This document shows positions 33,656 through 45,480 of a stretch of 64,000 nucleotides of DNA, one piece after another. Position numbers and translations under genes: made by a program. The DNA comes from Leptodactylus fallax (taxonomy: Eukaryota > Chordata > Amphibia > Anura > Leptodactylidae). Within the stretch, counting starts at the first letter, position 1. Each line of letters starts with the position of its first letter. Where the stretch lies: contig CAMRHE010000657.1 of assembly GCA_947044405.1 (NCBI GenBank), forward strand, positions 1-64,000. The letters run 5' to 3'. Below the pieces are notes generated by a model, which saw only the letters and a list, made by a program, of their open reading frames with translations, was not told the DNA's origin and did not search any database.

Positions 33656-36600
33656 AAGCAGATATATCACAGAGCTCAGCTACTCTCCTCTATCATATAA
33701 CCCTATATATCACACAGCTCAACTTCTCTCCTCTATCATATAACCCCATATATCACAGAGCTCAGCTTCTCTCCTCTATCATATAATCCTATATATCACA
33801 GAGCTCAACTTCTCTCCTCTATCATATAACCCTATATATATCACAGAGCTCAGCTTCTCTCCTCCATCATATAACCCTATATATCACAGAGCTCAGCTTC
33901 TCTCCTCTATCATATAATCCTATATATCACAGAGCTCAGCTTCTCTCCCTCTATCATATAACCCTATATATCACAGAGCTCAGCTTCTCTCCTCTATCAT
34001 ATAATCCTATATACCACAGAGATCAGCTTCTCTCCTCTATCATATAATCCTATATACCACAGAGCTCAGCTTCTCTCCTCTATCATATAACCCTATATAT
34101 CACAGAGCTCAGCTTCTCTCCTCTATCATATAACCCCATATATCACAGAGCTCAGCTTCTCTCCTCTATCATATAACCTATATATCACAGAGCTCAGCTT
34201 CTCTCCTCTATCATATAATCCTATATACCACAGAGATCAGCTTCTCTCCTCTATCATATAATCCTATATACCACAGAGCTCAGCTTCTCTCCTCTATCAT
34301 ATAACCCTATATATCACAGAGCTCAGCTTCTCTCCTCTATCATATAACCTATATATCACAGAGCTCAGCTTCTCTCCATCTCTCATATAACCCTATATAT
34401 CACAGAGCTCAGCTTCTCTCCTCTATCATATAACCCTATATATCACAAAGCTCAGCTTCTCTCCTCTATCATATAACCCTATATATCACAGAGCTCAGCT
34501 TCTCTCCTCTATCATATAACCCTATATATCACACAGCTCAGCTTCTCTCCCTCTATCATATAACCCTATATATCACAGAGCTCAGCTTCTCTCCATCTCT
34601 CATATAACCCTATATATAACAGAGCTCAGCTTCTCTCCCTTTATCATATATCCCTATATATCACAGATCTCAGCTTCTCTCCTCTATCATATAACCCTAT
34701 ATATCACACAGCTCAGCTTCTCTCCTGTATCATATAACCCTATATATCACAGAGCTCAGCTTCTCTCCTTCTGTTATATAAACCTATATATCACAGAGCT
34801 CAGCTTCTCTCCTCTATCATATAACCCTATATATCACAGAGCTCAGCTTCTCTCCCTCTATCATATAACCCTATATATCAGAGTTCAGCTTCTCTCCTCT
34901 ATCATATAATCCTATATATCACAGAGCTCAGCTTCTCTCCTCTATCATATAACTCTATATATCACAGAGCTCAGCTACTCTCCATCTCTCATATAACCCT
35001 ATATATCACAGAGCTCAGCTTCTCTCCTCTATCATATAACCCTATATATCACAGAGCTCAGCTTCTCTCCCTCTATCATATAACCCTATATATCACAGAG
35101 CTCAGCTACTCTCCTCTATCATATAACCCTATATATCACAGAGCTCAGCTTCTCTCCTCTATCATATAATCCTATATATCACAGAGCTCAGCTTCTCTCC
35201 TCTATCATATAACCCCATATAGCACAGAGCTCAGCTTCTCTCCTCTATCATATAACTTATATATCACAGAGCTCAGCTTCTCTCCTCTATCATATAACCC
35301 TATATATCACAGAGCTCAGCTTCTCTCCTCTATCATATAACCCTATATATCACAGAGCTCAGCTTCTCTCCTCTATCATATAACCTATATATCACAGAGC
35401 TCAGCTTCTCTCCTCTATCATATAACCCTATATACCACAGAGCTCAGCTTCTCTCCTCTATCATATAATCCTATATATCACAGAGTTCAGCTTCTCTCCT
35501 CTATCATATAACCCTATATACCACAGAGCTCAGCTTCTCTCCTCTATCATATAACCCTATATATCACAGAGCTCAGCTTCTCTCCTCTATCATATAACCC
35601 TATATATCACAGAGCTCAGCTTCTCTCCTCTATCATATACACTTACTGTACATATCACAGAGCTCAGCTTCTCTCTGTCATATGACCTTATATATCACAA
35701 AGCTCAGCTTCTCTCCTCTATCATATAACCCTATATATCACAGACCTCAGCTTCTCTCCTATATCATATAACCCTATATATCACAGAGCTCAGCTTCTCT
35801 CCATCTCTCATATAACCCTATATATCACAGAGCTCAGCTTCTCTCCATCTCTCATATAACCCTATATATCACAGAGCTCAGCTTCTCTCCTCTATCATAT
35901 AACCCTATATATCACACAGCTCAGCTTCTCTCCTCTATCATATAACCCTATATATCACACAGCTCAGCTTCTCTCCTCTATCATATAACCTATATATCAC
36001 ACAGCTCAGCTTCTCTCCTCTATCATATAACCCTATATATCACAGATCTCAGCTTCTCTCCTCTATCATATAACCCTATATATAACAGAGCTCAGCTTCT
36101 CTCCTCTATCATATAGCCCTATATATCACAGAGCTCAGCTTCTCTCCTTTTATCATATATCCCTATATATCACAGATCTCAGCTTCTCTCCTCTATCATA
36201 TAACCCTATATATCACACAGCTCAGCTTCACTCCTCTATCATATAAATATATATCACAAAGCTCAGCTTCTCTCCCTCTATCATATAATCCCATATATCA
36301 GAGCTCAGCTTCTCTCCTTTATCATATAACCCTATATATCACAGAGCTCAGCTTCTCTCCTCTATCATATAACCCTATATATCACAGAGCTCAGCTACTC
36401 TCTATCTCTCATATAACCCTATATATCACAGAGCTCAGCTTCTCTCCTCTATCATAACCCTATATATCACAGAGCTCAGCTTCTCTCCTCTATCATATAA
36501 CCCTATATATCACAGAGCTCAGCTTCTCTCCTCTATAATATAACCCTATATATCACAGAGCTCAGCTTATCTCCTCTATCATATAACCCTATATATCACA

Positions 36601-37545
36601 GAGCTCAGCTTCTCTCCTCTATCATATAATCCTATATATCACAGAGCTCAGCTTCTCTCCTCTATCATATAACCCTATATATCATACAGCTCAGCTTCTC
36701 TCCCTCTATCATATAACCCTATATATCACAGAGCTCAGCTTCTCTCCATCTCTCATATAACCCTATATATAACAGAGCTCAGCTTCTCTCCCTTTATCAT
36801 ATATCCCTATATATCACAAATCTCAGCTTCTCTCCTCTATCATATAACCCTATATATCACACAGCTCAGCTTCTCTCCTCTATCATATAACCCTATATAT
36901 CACAGAGCTCAGCTTCTCTCCTCTATCATATAACCCTATATATCACAGAGCTCAGCTTCTCTCCTCTATCATATAACCCTATATATCACAGAGCTCAGCT
37001 TCTCTCCCTCTATCATATAACCCTATATATCACAGAGCTCAGCTTCTCTCCCTCTATCATATAACCCTATATATCACACAGCTCAGCTTCTCTCCCTCTA
37101 TCATATAATCCTATATGTCACAGAGCTCAGCTTCTCTCCTCTATCATATAACCCTATATATCACAGAGCTCAGCTTCTCTCCTCTATCATATAACCCTAT
37201 ATATCACAGAGCTCAGCTTCTCTCCTCTATCATATAACCCTATATATATCACAGAGCTCAGCTACTCTCCATCTCTCATATAACCCTATATATCACAGAG
37301 CTCAGCTTATCTCCTCTATCATATAACCCTATATATATCACAGAGCTCAGCTTCTCTCTATCATATAACCCTATATATCACAGAGCTCAGCTTCTCTCCT
37401 CTATCATATAACCCTATATATCACAGAGCTCAGCTTCTCTCCTCTATCATATAACCCTATATATCACAGAGCTCAGCTTCTCTCCCTCTATCATATAACC
37501 CTATATATCACAGAGCTCAGCTTCTCTCCATCTTATAACCCTATA
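33656..37545. repeat. 43-bp satellite, about 90 copies
   Basis: Unit CAGAGCTCAGCTTCTCTCCT + CTATCATATAACCCTATATA + TCA repeats head-to-tail over 3.9 kb with high identity. Variants include CACAGCTCAGC, CTCCCTCTATC, CCATCTCTC and TATAACCTATA, some of which recur as small groups. The unit holds GAGCTC and a pyrimidine run. No stable open frame. Confidence 0.97.
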
Positions 37546-37719
37546 TAATCTCTAAAATATTAAATGTGGCCTAATTAGACATATGAGCCTATTTGGCTTT
37601 TTTATTGCCTGCTAGAAGCAGTCTAAATATTTGTGCCAAAATGTTTTTTACTAACAACTTTTCCATTTGATCAGAATGACATAAATATAAATATGTGTCA
37701 CAGAAAAAAAGATGCAAAA

Positions 37720-38565
37720 ATTATTTGAATAACCTTGATTAGCAACTTTAAAATACCAGAGAACTCTTTCAAGTTGCTGGCCAGATGGTATAGAAGAACA
37801 GTCTTTCTACTCCCACGCAGAACAATGCTGGAGAAATGAGATCTATGAAGGCTCCTTCTCACACATTTGGTTCACCTGGTTAAAAATTTAGCCTTTTTGG
37901 AAAGTGATCGAGGGAGAGGTCAAAACCATGTGCCATGGAGATATCTCTTTCTGCCCTGGGACCATACGTCTCTAGCTATCAGCCCCAGAATTTAAACCCT
38001 GTAAAGTTTTCTTTAATCACCTGATTTATAACTGCAAAACTGCTTATTCCTCAGAGATGGTGTGAGACTGAGCCCCTCATGATCTAGAAATGGAAAGATA
38101 AGTTATACCAACTTTTCATATTCGAAGAACTTTGTAGTTGGGACCAAGGTCTAGACGAGATGTCCTTAAAATGTGGGAACCCTGACAATGTGCCACCTTA
38201 GCTTTAAGATCTTGATCATATTCCTAGCTGCCCTCCCCTTCAGTTTCCCTCACACTTGCCTTGCAAACCTTAGGAATCTCCAGCAACCATTTAGATTACA
38301 TTTCTTACTGATTATATTCCCATATCTACTGCTTGTCTTATATCACTCACCAGTGTTCTTACATTTCTGTCTGTATTTCCTATAATACCTGTTGACTTGT
38401 ATAGTGAACCAGATTTAGTTTTATGTTCTTTTTTACTCTTTCTCATCTTCTGCCTCACTATTTTTCTGCCCATCCATATGAATTTTTATAGCTCATTGTT
38501 TGATGTGCTTGTACCTTACTTTTGTTTGTAACATATCAATAGACTAAAGATTGGAAAAAAATAAT
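37720..38565 (+). pseudogene. L1-type LINE, ORF2 C-terminus and 3' UTR
   Basis: Plus-strand translation gives KLLARWYRRTVFLLPRRTML, then after a frameshift CWRNEIYEGSFSHIWFTWLK, a stop and PFWKVIERE, then FFNHLIYNCKTAYSSEMV. This follows the L1 ORF2 C-terminal order 'aRWY.tP..L', 'CWRc...eGtf.HIWw.C..i.pFWk.v', 'll..ak..ia..W'. Downstream, non-coding sequence runs to ACTAAAGATTGGAAAAAAAT near 38545-38565, like the poly(A)-tailed 3' end of frog L1 copies. Endonuclease and reverse transcriptase are missing, so this is a 5'-truncated insertion. It starts ~180 bases after the 43-bp satellite. Confidence 0.7.
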
Positions 38566-40918
38566 TACCCAAACGAAAAAAAAAAGGTAAAGTCTCAAAA
38601 ACAGCATGTACTAAAAAACCTGAAAATGTGTCCAGCCATGAACCAGGGAAAATGGCCGGGCCATGAAGTCGTTAAATTTTGCCAAGAAAGAAAAAAAGGA
38701 ATAGGTTTGGTGGTGTCTGGAACCAACAGTTCACTGCAGTTGTACTTTTAGTTTTGTAGATTTTAAACTTTTTCTTTTTGACACAAAAAACAGGAATGTA
38801 TCCTAAACAAGAGGAAAGAATACAGGACAATATAAAATTATTTCAGATTTTAGATAGAATCTGTGATTGTAGGAAGAACAAGCCGTTCCAAATCCATCAG
38901 GTAGTACCACTGGAGAAGCCTTCAGCCCAGACTTCATTCCAAAGCAGGACAAAGACCAGAAAACACAAAGTCAAGGGCGAAAGAATGAAAATATGTTCTT
39001 CAAAAAGAGACATCATTAGACAAGGTCTATGGAGAGTTTTGCTTGGACGAATTCTTTATAAAATAACATAAGAAAGTATCTAAGGATATGTTCACATTAG
39101 CGCCTGTTCCAGCCAGTTATGACAGCCAAAATAGCAAAGTAAAAAAGAACAAACAACAAACCTGACAAACCAAATACAAATCGAAGGACTCTATCAGTAG
39201 TGGATGCACTAGGATCTGTTACACAAGCCATCATGTCTATAGTGACTGATGCGGTAACACAAGCCATGACACCAGTGGGAACTTGTGAACTAACACTAAG
39301 AGAATTGATAACATTTTAAAGGCAAAGGGAATCTTCAGAAGATCTCTGGAAAGTTCTTTAAGTTTCTTAGAACAACCATACGTTCAAGTGCCTTGTAAAA
39401 CAGCACAATAGGTTATTATACAGGTATTGTGTGAAGCACGGGTATTGTATAAAATGTCTAGTGGTTTTTATTTTTCTAGTATGAAATAATGTACAGTTTG
39501 GGGGGGATATTTGAAATTTGTAAGGTCCAAACTAATAAAAACAACTAATAAAAACAACCTGATGGACCTGTTAGAAATCAATGAGATTCAACAGGATCAC
39601 ACAATGGATTCAACAGCTTCATAATGGGCTCTGCAATAACAGGAGATGATGCTGGTGTAAACAGAGAGCTGAAAAAAAAATGTTTTTTATAATTTTCATA
39701 TAAATCTATCCATATCTATCTATCTATCTATCTATCTATGTGTGTGTTTGTAAGTTTGCAACAGCATTGAAAAATAGGATCCCAGAGCGATAGATTTTCT
39801 GACTCCCGAGTGACTGTTTCTAGGAGAAAACAAATGAGAAAATATAATATAATATAATGCAAATTAAATGGATGTCTATCAAATGATACTGTATTACTTT
39901 CCAGCAAGAATTTTTTTTGTTTCCAGGCAACAATATGTTTTGAAGTAAATGCGCCTACCATATTCACTTCCAAAATAGGTAATGAATACAGAACATTTGC
40001 TGTTTACTGTGCAAATATTATACTCATGGGCCATTTTAGGTCAATTTGTAACAATAGTCTATGACATGGTAAGAGTAGATCAGATGGGGCACAATGTCTC
40101 ATTAAGGAGACATTACCTTACACTATACTAGGACTTATTAGACCATGCATGTCGTGCTAAGAATTCTGGGAAAAGAATATGGAAATAAGTCCTCCTCGGT
40201 AGAAAGGGAGAATTGGTCTTCTGGAACCTTTTGGAATGTGGCTCCCTATAGATCAATGCCTGGTTTTACTAAAATCAAGTAGAATGATCTGGGAATATAA
40301 CCATGGTGTGAGGGTCAGTGGAACACTTGTAGCTGGACTGGTTTGTAGACTAGTGTTGGCAAAGACCTTCTAATAGTTTGTGTCGAGACAGTTTGCCAAC
40401 CTAGACTTGGGATGTTACATCCAATTTCATTCCCGGATGCTAGTGTGGCTTTCTTCTCATTTCTATACCCCAACATGATTTCTCTTTCCATTCCCCCCCC
40501 CCCCACATTGCTAACCTTGACCATACTTGCTGACATTTCATAGACCAAAATCTGAACTTTAAAGATCACCTGAAATATCCCAAGAAAGCCCACTTTGGTC
40601 TGGGGTATACATAAAACCCATTCCTTTTTGTGACCACTTCCCAGGATTATCTTGGCAAAATTGGGACTGTTGGCATGTATGCTGGGCCCCTCACTGACAG
40701 ATTTCATTGACTAAGTCCAACGCGTGGTCTTTTCAAAAAATGCTCAAAAAGTGTTCTTTGGTTGGATAAGAGACGCAACTTCCATAGAGACGCAACTTCC
40801 ATAGAGTATAATGGGAAGGAAAACGGTCACTGAAAAAACTTGTCTGTAACAGGAGGGTCTTCTCAAAAGAGTGTAGAGGTTTCACTGTATATTATTGGCA
40901 TTATTATGGTAATTCACA
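38566..40918. other. Non-coding sequence with one small microsatellite
   Basis: A (CTAT)n run lies at ~39713-39738 and a C9-10 run near 40496-40505. AGACGCAACTTCCATAG is tandemly duplicated at 40770-40804. A 97-codon frame at 38778-39071 is rich in Lys/Arg and matches nothing I know. Confidence 0.45.
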
Positions 40919-40920
40919 TA

Positions 40921-41846
40921 CAGTGCCTTGCAAAAGTATTCAGCCCCCTTGAACTTTTCAACCTTTTGCCACATTTCAGGCTTCAAACATAAAGATATAA
41001 AATTTAAATTTTTTGGTGAAGAATCAACAAGTGGGAGACAATTGTGAAGTGGAACGAAATTTATTGGTTATTTTAAACTTTTGTAAAAAATAAAAAACTG
41101 AAAAGTGGGGCGTGCAATATTATTTGGCCCCTTTACTTTCAGTGCAGCAAACTCACTCCAGAAGTTCAGTGAGGATCTCTGAATGATCCAATGTTGTCCT
41201 AAATGACTGATGATGATAAATATAATCCACCTGTGTGTAATCAAGTCTCCGTATAATGCACCTGCTCTGTGATAGTCTCAGGGTTCTGTTTAAAGTGCAG
41301 AGAGCATCATGAAGACCAAGGAACACACCAGGCAGGTCCGTGATACTGTTGTGGAGAAGTTTAAAGCCGAATTTGGATACAAAAAGATTTCCCAAACTTT
41401 AAACATCCCAAGGAGCACTGTGCAAGCGATCATATTGAAATGGAAGGAGTATCAGACCACTGCAAATCTACCAAGACCCGGCCGTCCCTCTAATCTTTCT
41501 GAGCTCGAGCTGTTTTCCACAGAAGAATGGGCAAGAATTTCAGCTTCTCGATGTGCAAAACTGATAGAGACATACCCCAAGCGACTTGCAGCTGTAATCG
41601 CAGCAAAAGGTGGCGCTACAAAGTATTAACTTAAGGGGGCCAAATAATATTGCACGCCCCACTTTTCAGTTTTTTATTTTTTACAAAAGTTTAAAATATC
41701 CAATAAATTTCGTTCCACTTCACGATTGTGTCCCACTTATTGATTCTTCATCAAAAAATTATAATTTTATATCCTTATTTTTGAAGCCTGAAATGTGGCA
41801 AAAGGTTGAAAAGTTCAAGTGTGTCGAATACTTTCGCAAGGCACTG
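40921..41846 (+). mobile_element. Internally deleted Tc1 element with long TIRs and an intact fusion ORF
   Basis: The ends CAGTGCCTTGCAAAAGTATT and (inverted) CAGTGCCTTGCGAAAGTATT are flanked by TA on both sides (40919-40920, 41847-41848). TIRs are ~213 bp (to ~41132, and from ~41634). Between them only one 106-codon ORF remains. At 926 bp this is about 700 bp shorter than the full-length Tc1 elements in this window. Confidence 0.9.
41309..41629 (+). CDS. Truncated Tc1 transposase: DNA-binding domain fused to the C-terminal tail
   Basis: The 106-codon frame starts MKTKEHTRQVRDTVVEKF. Residues ~5-50 form the first helix-turn-helix of the paired-like domain (KISQTLNIPRSTVQAIILKW), and residues ~58-64 keep the GRPSNL hook (the GRPR-like AT-hook region). 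After LSELELF the protein jumps straight to TEEWARISASRCAKLIETYP and ends RLAAVIAAKGGATKY, the extreme C-terminus of Tc1 transposases. About 230 residues are missing, including the second HTH and the whole DDE catalytic core, yet the junction keeps the reading frame. It could bind TIRs but cannot cut. Whether it is expressed, or acts as a repressor, is inference. Confidence 0.75.
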   Translation: MKTKEHTRQVRDTVVEKFKAEFGYKKISQTLNIPRSTVQAIILKWKEYQTTANLPRPGRPSNLSELELFSTEEWARISASRCAKLIETYPKRLAAVIAAKGGATKY

Positions 41847-42139
41847 TAGTTTACATGAAAGCGCAGGAATGCCATTTGGCCCAGATGATGCATAGGTTAC
41901 AGATTTATTTTTCAGTCTGTTACGTGAGAGCTAGCTACCTAGATTACCTAGCTGTACAATACACAATTTATTGCAAAAGTTCTAAAATATAAATGGAGTC
42001 ATTTGTCAAATGTAAAAAAACAGATCATTTTCAAATGAAATGAATGTTCCAGCCAAAGAGTGGATAGAACAGACTGCACACGGTGCTAAGCATAAGAACT
42101 TGAAAATGCAGGGGTCATTATGTTTTAGAGAATCAATAT

Positions 42140-42375
42140 TTATTTCTCTTACTTATACAGCACCATCATATTCTGCAGCACTTTACAGACATTGTCAGTC
42201 ACTGTCCCATATAGGGCTCACAATCTACATTCCCTATCAGGATGTCTTTGGAGTGTGGGAGGAAACCAGAGTACCCGGAGGAAACCCACGCAAACACGGG
42301 GAGAACGTACAAATTCCTTGCAGATATTGTCTTTAATTTAGAACCTAGGACTCCATCGCTAATCACTCAGCCCCT
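42140..42375 (-). mobile_element. tRNA-derived SINE, 5'-truncated copy
   Basis: Inverted copy of the SINE at 58888-59150: CACTGTCCCATATAGGGCTC, ATCTACATTCCCTATCAGGA and GGAGTGTGGGAGGAAACC match its 3' part. The B-box area has decayed (TTTAGAACCTAGGACTCC) and the A-box is largely lost. It holds GAGTACCCGGAGGAAACCCA, which the other copy lacks. Confidence 0.75.
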
Positions 42376-43703
42376 GTTTTACATACCCTAGTGGTGAATT
42401 CTGCCATTACAACATTTACCTGGTCCCTGCTGAGCTTTGCTTTTTGACATACAGGATATGGCAGGAAAAACTCCCCTTGTACAAAACATTTTATTGTGCG
42501 AAACAACCTCTTTTACTAGGGTATCCTTTACTTCCTCTTACATCCTTAAAGGGGTTCAGAAGGCTGTTTGGTAGAGTCCTCACAATGGTGATCTGGTGGT
42601 CACTGGTTATTTGTTTGCTGTGACCAATACAATTGCACATCGTTAAAATCACGTTCCAGCTATGAAATGGTCATTCATTCATTTTTAGATCTAAATTTGG
42701 TTAAATTTGATTATTAAAGGTATTTTCTAGGCTAACCAGAAAACCCACTGGTGGAGAGAGGTGTAAAATAAAAAGAAAGGCATACTTACTTACTCTTGGT
42801 GCTCCATTCCAGTGGCTCATCCCCATTCTCTCCACTGCGGATGGAGATCCGACAGTCATGGTGCTTGCTCAGCTTCTGAGAATTGGCAAGTTTAAAAACC
42901 CAACATCCACCTTATATTTACAGCCAATGTCAAGAAGTGGTTAAAATATAGAAATGGAATAGTGAATACTGACGGCAAGAACTGGTGTATACCTGGCACC
43001 GTATCAAGTGATTTCATCCAGACTACACACCATGAATGGCTGCCACATATTCCTCCTAGTATTCCTATGCCATGCTCAGGATATATGTCTTTTGAATGAG
43101 AAGAGAGGAGTAAGCTACAGCCAGACACATCTAAGGGAAGCTTATCTCCTCTGAGAACAAAAGGATTGGGCATGTAAAATTCAACATGTTCTATTCTTCT
43201 TTCCTTCAATATCACCTATTAAGGGACAGTCAATCAACTCTACCAAAATCAATGAATTCAGGGGACAATAATGTAATGTGTATGAGCACCTTTCATCAGA
43301 GCCAAGGAGCTATTTTACTACTCTAGAGCCATTGTAGGGAAATATTGGTGTTCATAAGGACATGATACTGCGGCACTTAGGATGTCCAAAGGTCAAGCTA
43401 TTTTGCTTGAGGAGAACAAATGTCTGGATTGGTAGTTAAATAGTAATCAATATATTAATCAGCAGGCAGAGGTATGGTCAAGTAAAAGGCAATAGAGGTC
43501 AACACAGCACCAATACAGCATTAAGTGAGCTCTGTAGTTCAGCTATGCTCAACCATTAAGTAGAAGAGTCCTTAAAGGTCAAAGCCGGTCAGGAATTTAG
43601 ATGAAAACTGAAGGAAACTACCTAAGCACAGGACACTGTCACTGGTACCATACTGAACCAACAGGATGAATACTTCCCAGTTTATTATTTTGTCTATATA
43701 TAC
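42376..43703. other. Non-coding sequence with two isolated T2-type left ends
   Basis: CTTAAAGGGGTTCAGAAGG (42545) and TTAAAGGTATTTTCTAGGC (42714) look like T2 left ends without clear partners. No gene. Confidence 0.4.
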
Positions 43704-43785
43704 CTAGATAGATAGATAGATAGATAGATAGATCGATAGATAATAGATAACAGATAGACAGATAGATAGGATGATGGATAGATAG

Positions 43786-43822
<37 letters not shown>

Positions 43823-43912
43823 TGAGATAGATAAATATGAGATAGATAGATAGATAGATAGATACATACATAGATAGATAATAGATAACAGATAGATAGG
43901 ATGATGGTATAT

Positions 43913-43966
<54 letters not shown>

Positions 43967-44005
43967 ACAGATAGATAGGATGATGGATAGATAGATAGAC
44001 AGATT
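43704..44005. repeat. (GATA)n array with interruptions
   Basis: About 300 bp of GATA repeats broken by GATAATAGATAACAGATAG and ATAGGATGATGGATAG, which recur twice or three times, so the array grew partly as larger blocks. Long Tyr/Leu/Ser/Ile frames here are artefacts of the repeat. Confidence 0.95.
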
Positions 44006-44336
44006 GGCATTAAATGAAGAGACGCATAGGAGCAAGTCTACATCCACAGAAGATCTGTGCTTAGTTCTACAAGATGTTTAGAAGAACCCTCCTGCCGAGT
44101 TCCTTCAAAAACTTTCTGCAAGTATCGAGAAGAACTAATAGAAGGCAAAAGGCAAAGGTAACACCAAATATTGATGGGATTTAGATTTCTCTTATGTTCA
44201 TTCACTTCCTTTTGTTAATTGACAAAAATAAACTATTAGCCCTTCTACTTTTGTAAGTATTCTTACTTTGCAACAATGTCTCAACATAAATATACAAAAC
44301 CAAAACCTAACAATAATACACTGTGTAGTTTTGTTG

Positions 44337-44985
44337 GTGAGTACATTGTAACTATATGACCAAAGATCTTGCACAAATCAGAAATATAATAAGAAACTTC
44401 ATTTTATTAAGTAAAAATGTCAGAAGAAACATAGGAAAGAATATAGAGCACAAAATACAGAACCCAAGTCACAGTAACACAGAGGGCTGGTAAGTATGCC
44501 ACAAAGAGTTAACAATTACTATACATGTTATGCAGTCAATCATAAGCAGGGATTATATACACAGATAATACAGAGTGTGAAAGCTATGTAACATTAAAGA
44601 TAGTGTTAAAAATTATTATAACACTAAATGTGGAATAAAGATATATATGAAACCCTAATGGACAAGGGTATAAAAGGACGCAGGAAACACACTGCTATGC
44701 AATTTCCAAGTATGGTCAAAACTAGACTCTGCAAACATACAGTATAACCAAAAGGTAGGTATAGTAAAGGGCAATACAGACCAGTATCCTCTGGAAGTAC
44801 CCCAACGCGCGTTTCGCCAGAAAATGTCTTTGTCAGGGGGAGACTGTGACTTGGGCTCTCTATTTTTTACTCTATATTCTTTCCTATATTTCTTCTGATA
44901 TTTTTACTTAATAAAATGAAGTTTATATTTCTGTTTTGTGTGAGATCTTTGGTTATATAGTTACAATGTCTCAACATAAGCCAAA
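44337..44985. repeat. Large inverted repeat, ~140-bp arms, ~360-bp spacer
   Basis: Left arm 44337-44480 (TAACTATATGACCAAAGATC, AATGTCAGAAGAAACATAGG, CCCAAGTCACAGT) is the inverse of 44842-44985 (ACTGTGACTTGGGCTCTC, CCTATATTTCTTCTGATATT, GATCTTTGGTTATATAGTTA). The spacer holds TATAAAAGG (near 44670) and a hammerhead-like motif at its right end. Such terminal inverse copies fit a Penelope-like pseudo-LTR or a small non-autonomous derivative, but no coding part is left. Confidence 0.7.
44800..44840 (-). ncRNA. Hammerhead-ribozyme-like motif (degenerate)
   Basis: Minus strand order: CCCC (stem I), CTGACAA (core 1), AGACATTTTCTGGC (weak stem II), GAAA (core 2), CGCGCG, GTT (cleavage triplet GUH), GGGG (stem I partner). 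This is the hammerhead arrangement, and CGAAACGCGCG recalls the short stem III of Penelope-element ribozymes. CTGACAA departs from CUGANGA at the catalytic G (G8 changed to A), and stem II needs a bulged A, so this copy is probably inactive. Confidence 0.35.
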
Positions 44986-45012
44986 TACTTGTGTAAAGTA
45001 CTGTATACATAG

Positions 45013-45016
<4 letters not shown>

Positions 45017-45045
<29 letters not shown>
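45017..45045. repeat. (TA)n microsatellite
   Basis: About 14 uninterrupted TA units between ACATAGTATAA and CTGTATAATATTG. Confidence 0.95.
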
Positions 45046-45480
45046 CTGTATAATATTGTCAGTACCATGTCTAACAGTAGCGGCCTCGCAGCTTTCTATA
45101 TCTCCAATGACATTACACATCTGCGATACTACATACATACAAACATTTAGGGCACTTCTAGCCAAGGAAAACATTGTGGACATATTTGGCTACTTTTGAT
45201 TTTTCTTCTTTTTCAAAAGTCTGCTCTGTTTTAATAAAATAGCTTATAAGAGATTGGAATCACAAAGACGTAGATAGCTGTTTTTTTAACCTTTGTAGAT
45301 TTCTTTGGTTCTTGCACAAGAACAGAGAGTCTCTAGTCCAGTCCTATTATGTTTACATAGTCACTAAGGAAAATAAAAATGGTCTCCTAGCTCCATGTGT
45401 TCTGGTCATTACACTCACTTTACTTCCAACTCCTTACTGTATTTCAGCTAAAAATGATAGAAGGAATCAGAGTTTAAGCA

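Noticed and set aside
33656..37545. CRISPR-like regular array
   Set aside because: The 43-bp units are contiguous with no unique spacers, and the context is eukaryotic.
38778..39071. 97-codon Lys/Arg-rich frame
   Set aside because: No start context, splice sites or similarity that I can recognise; it follows an L1 tail and may be repeat-derived.
43639..44047. Tyr/Ile/Ser/Leu-rich frames of 117-123 codons
   Set aside because: They are translations of the GATA microsatellite.
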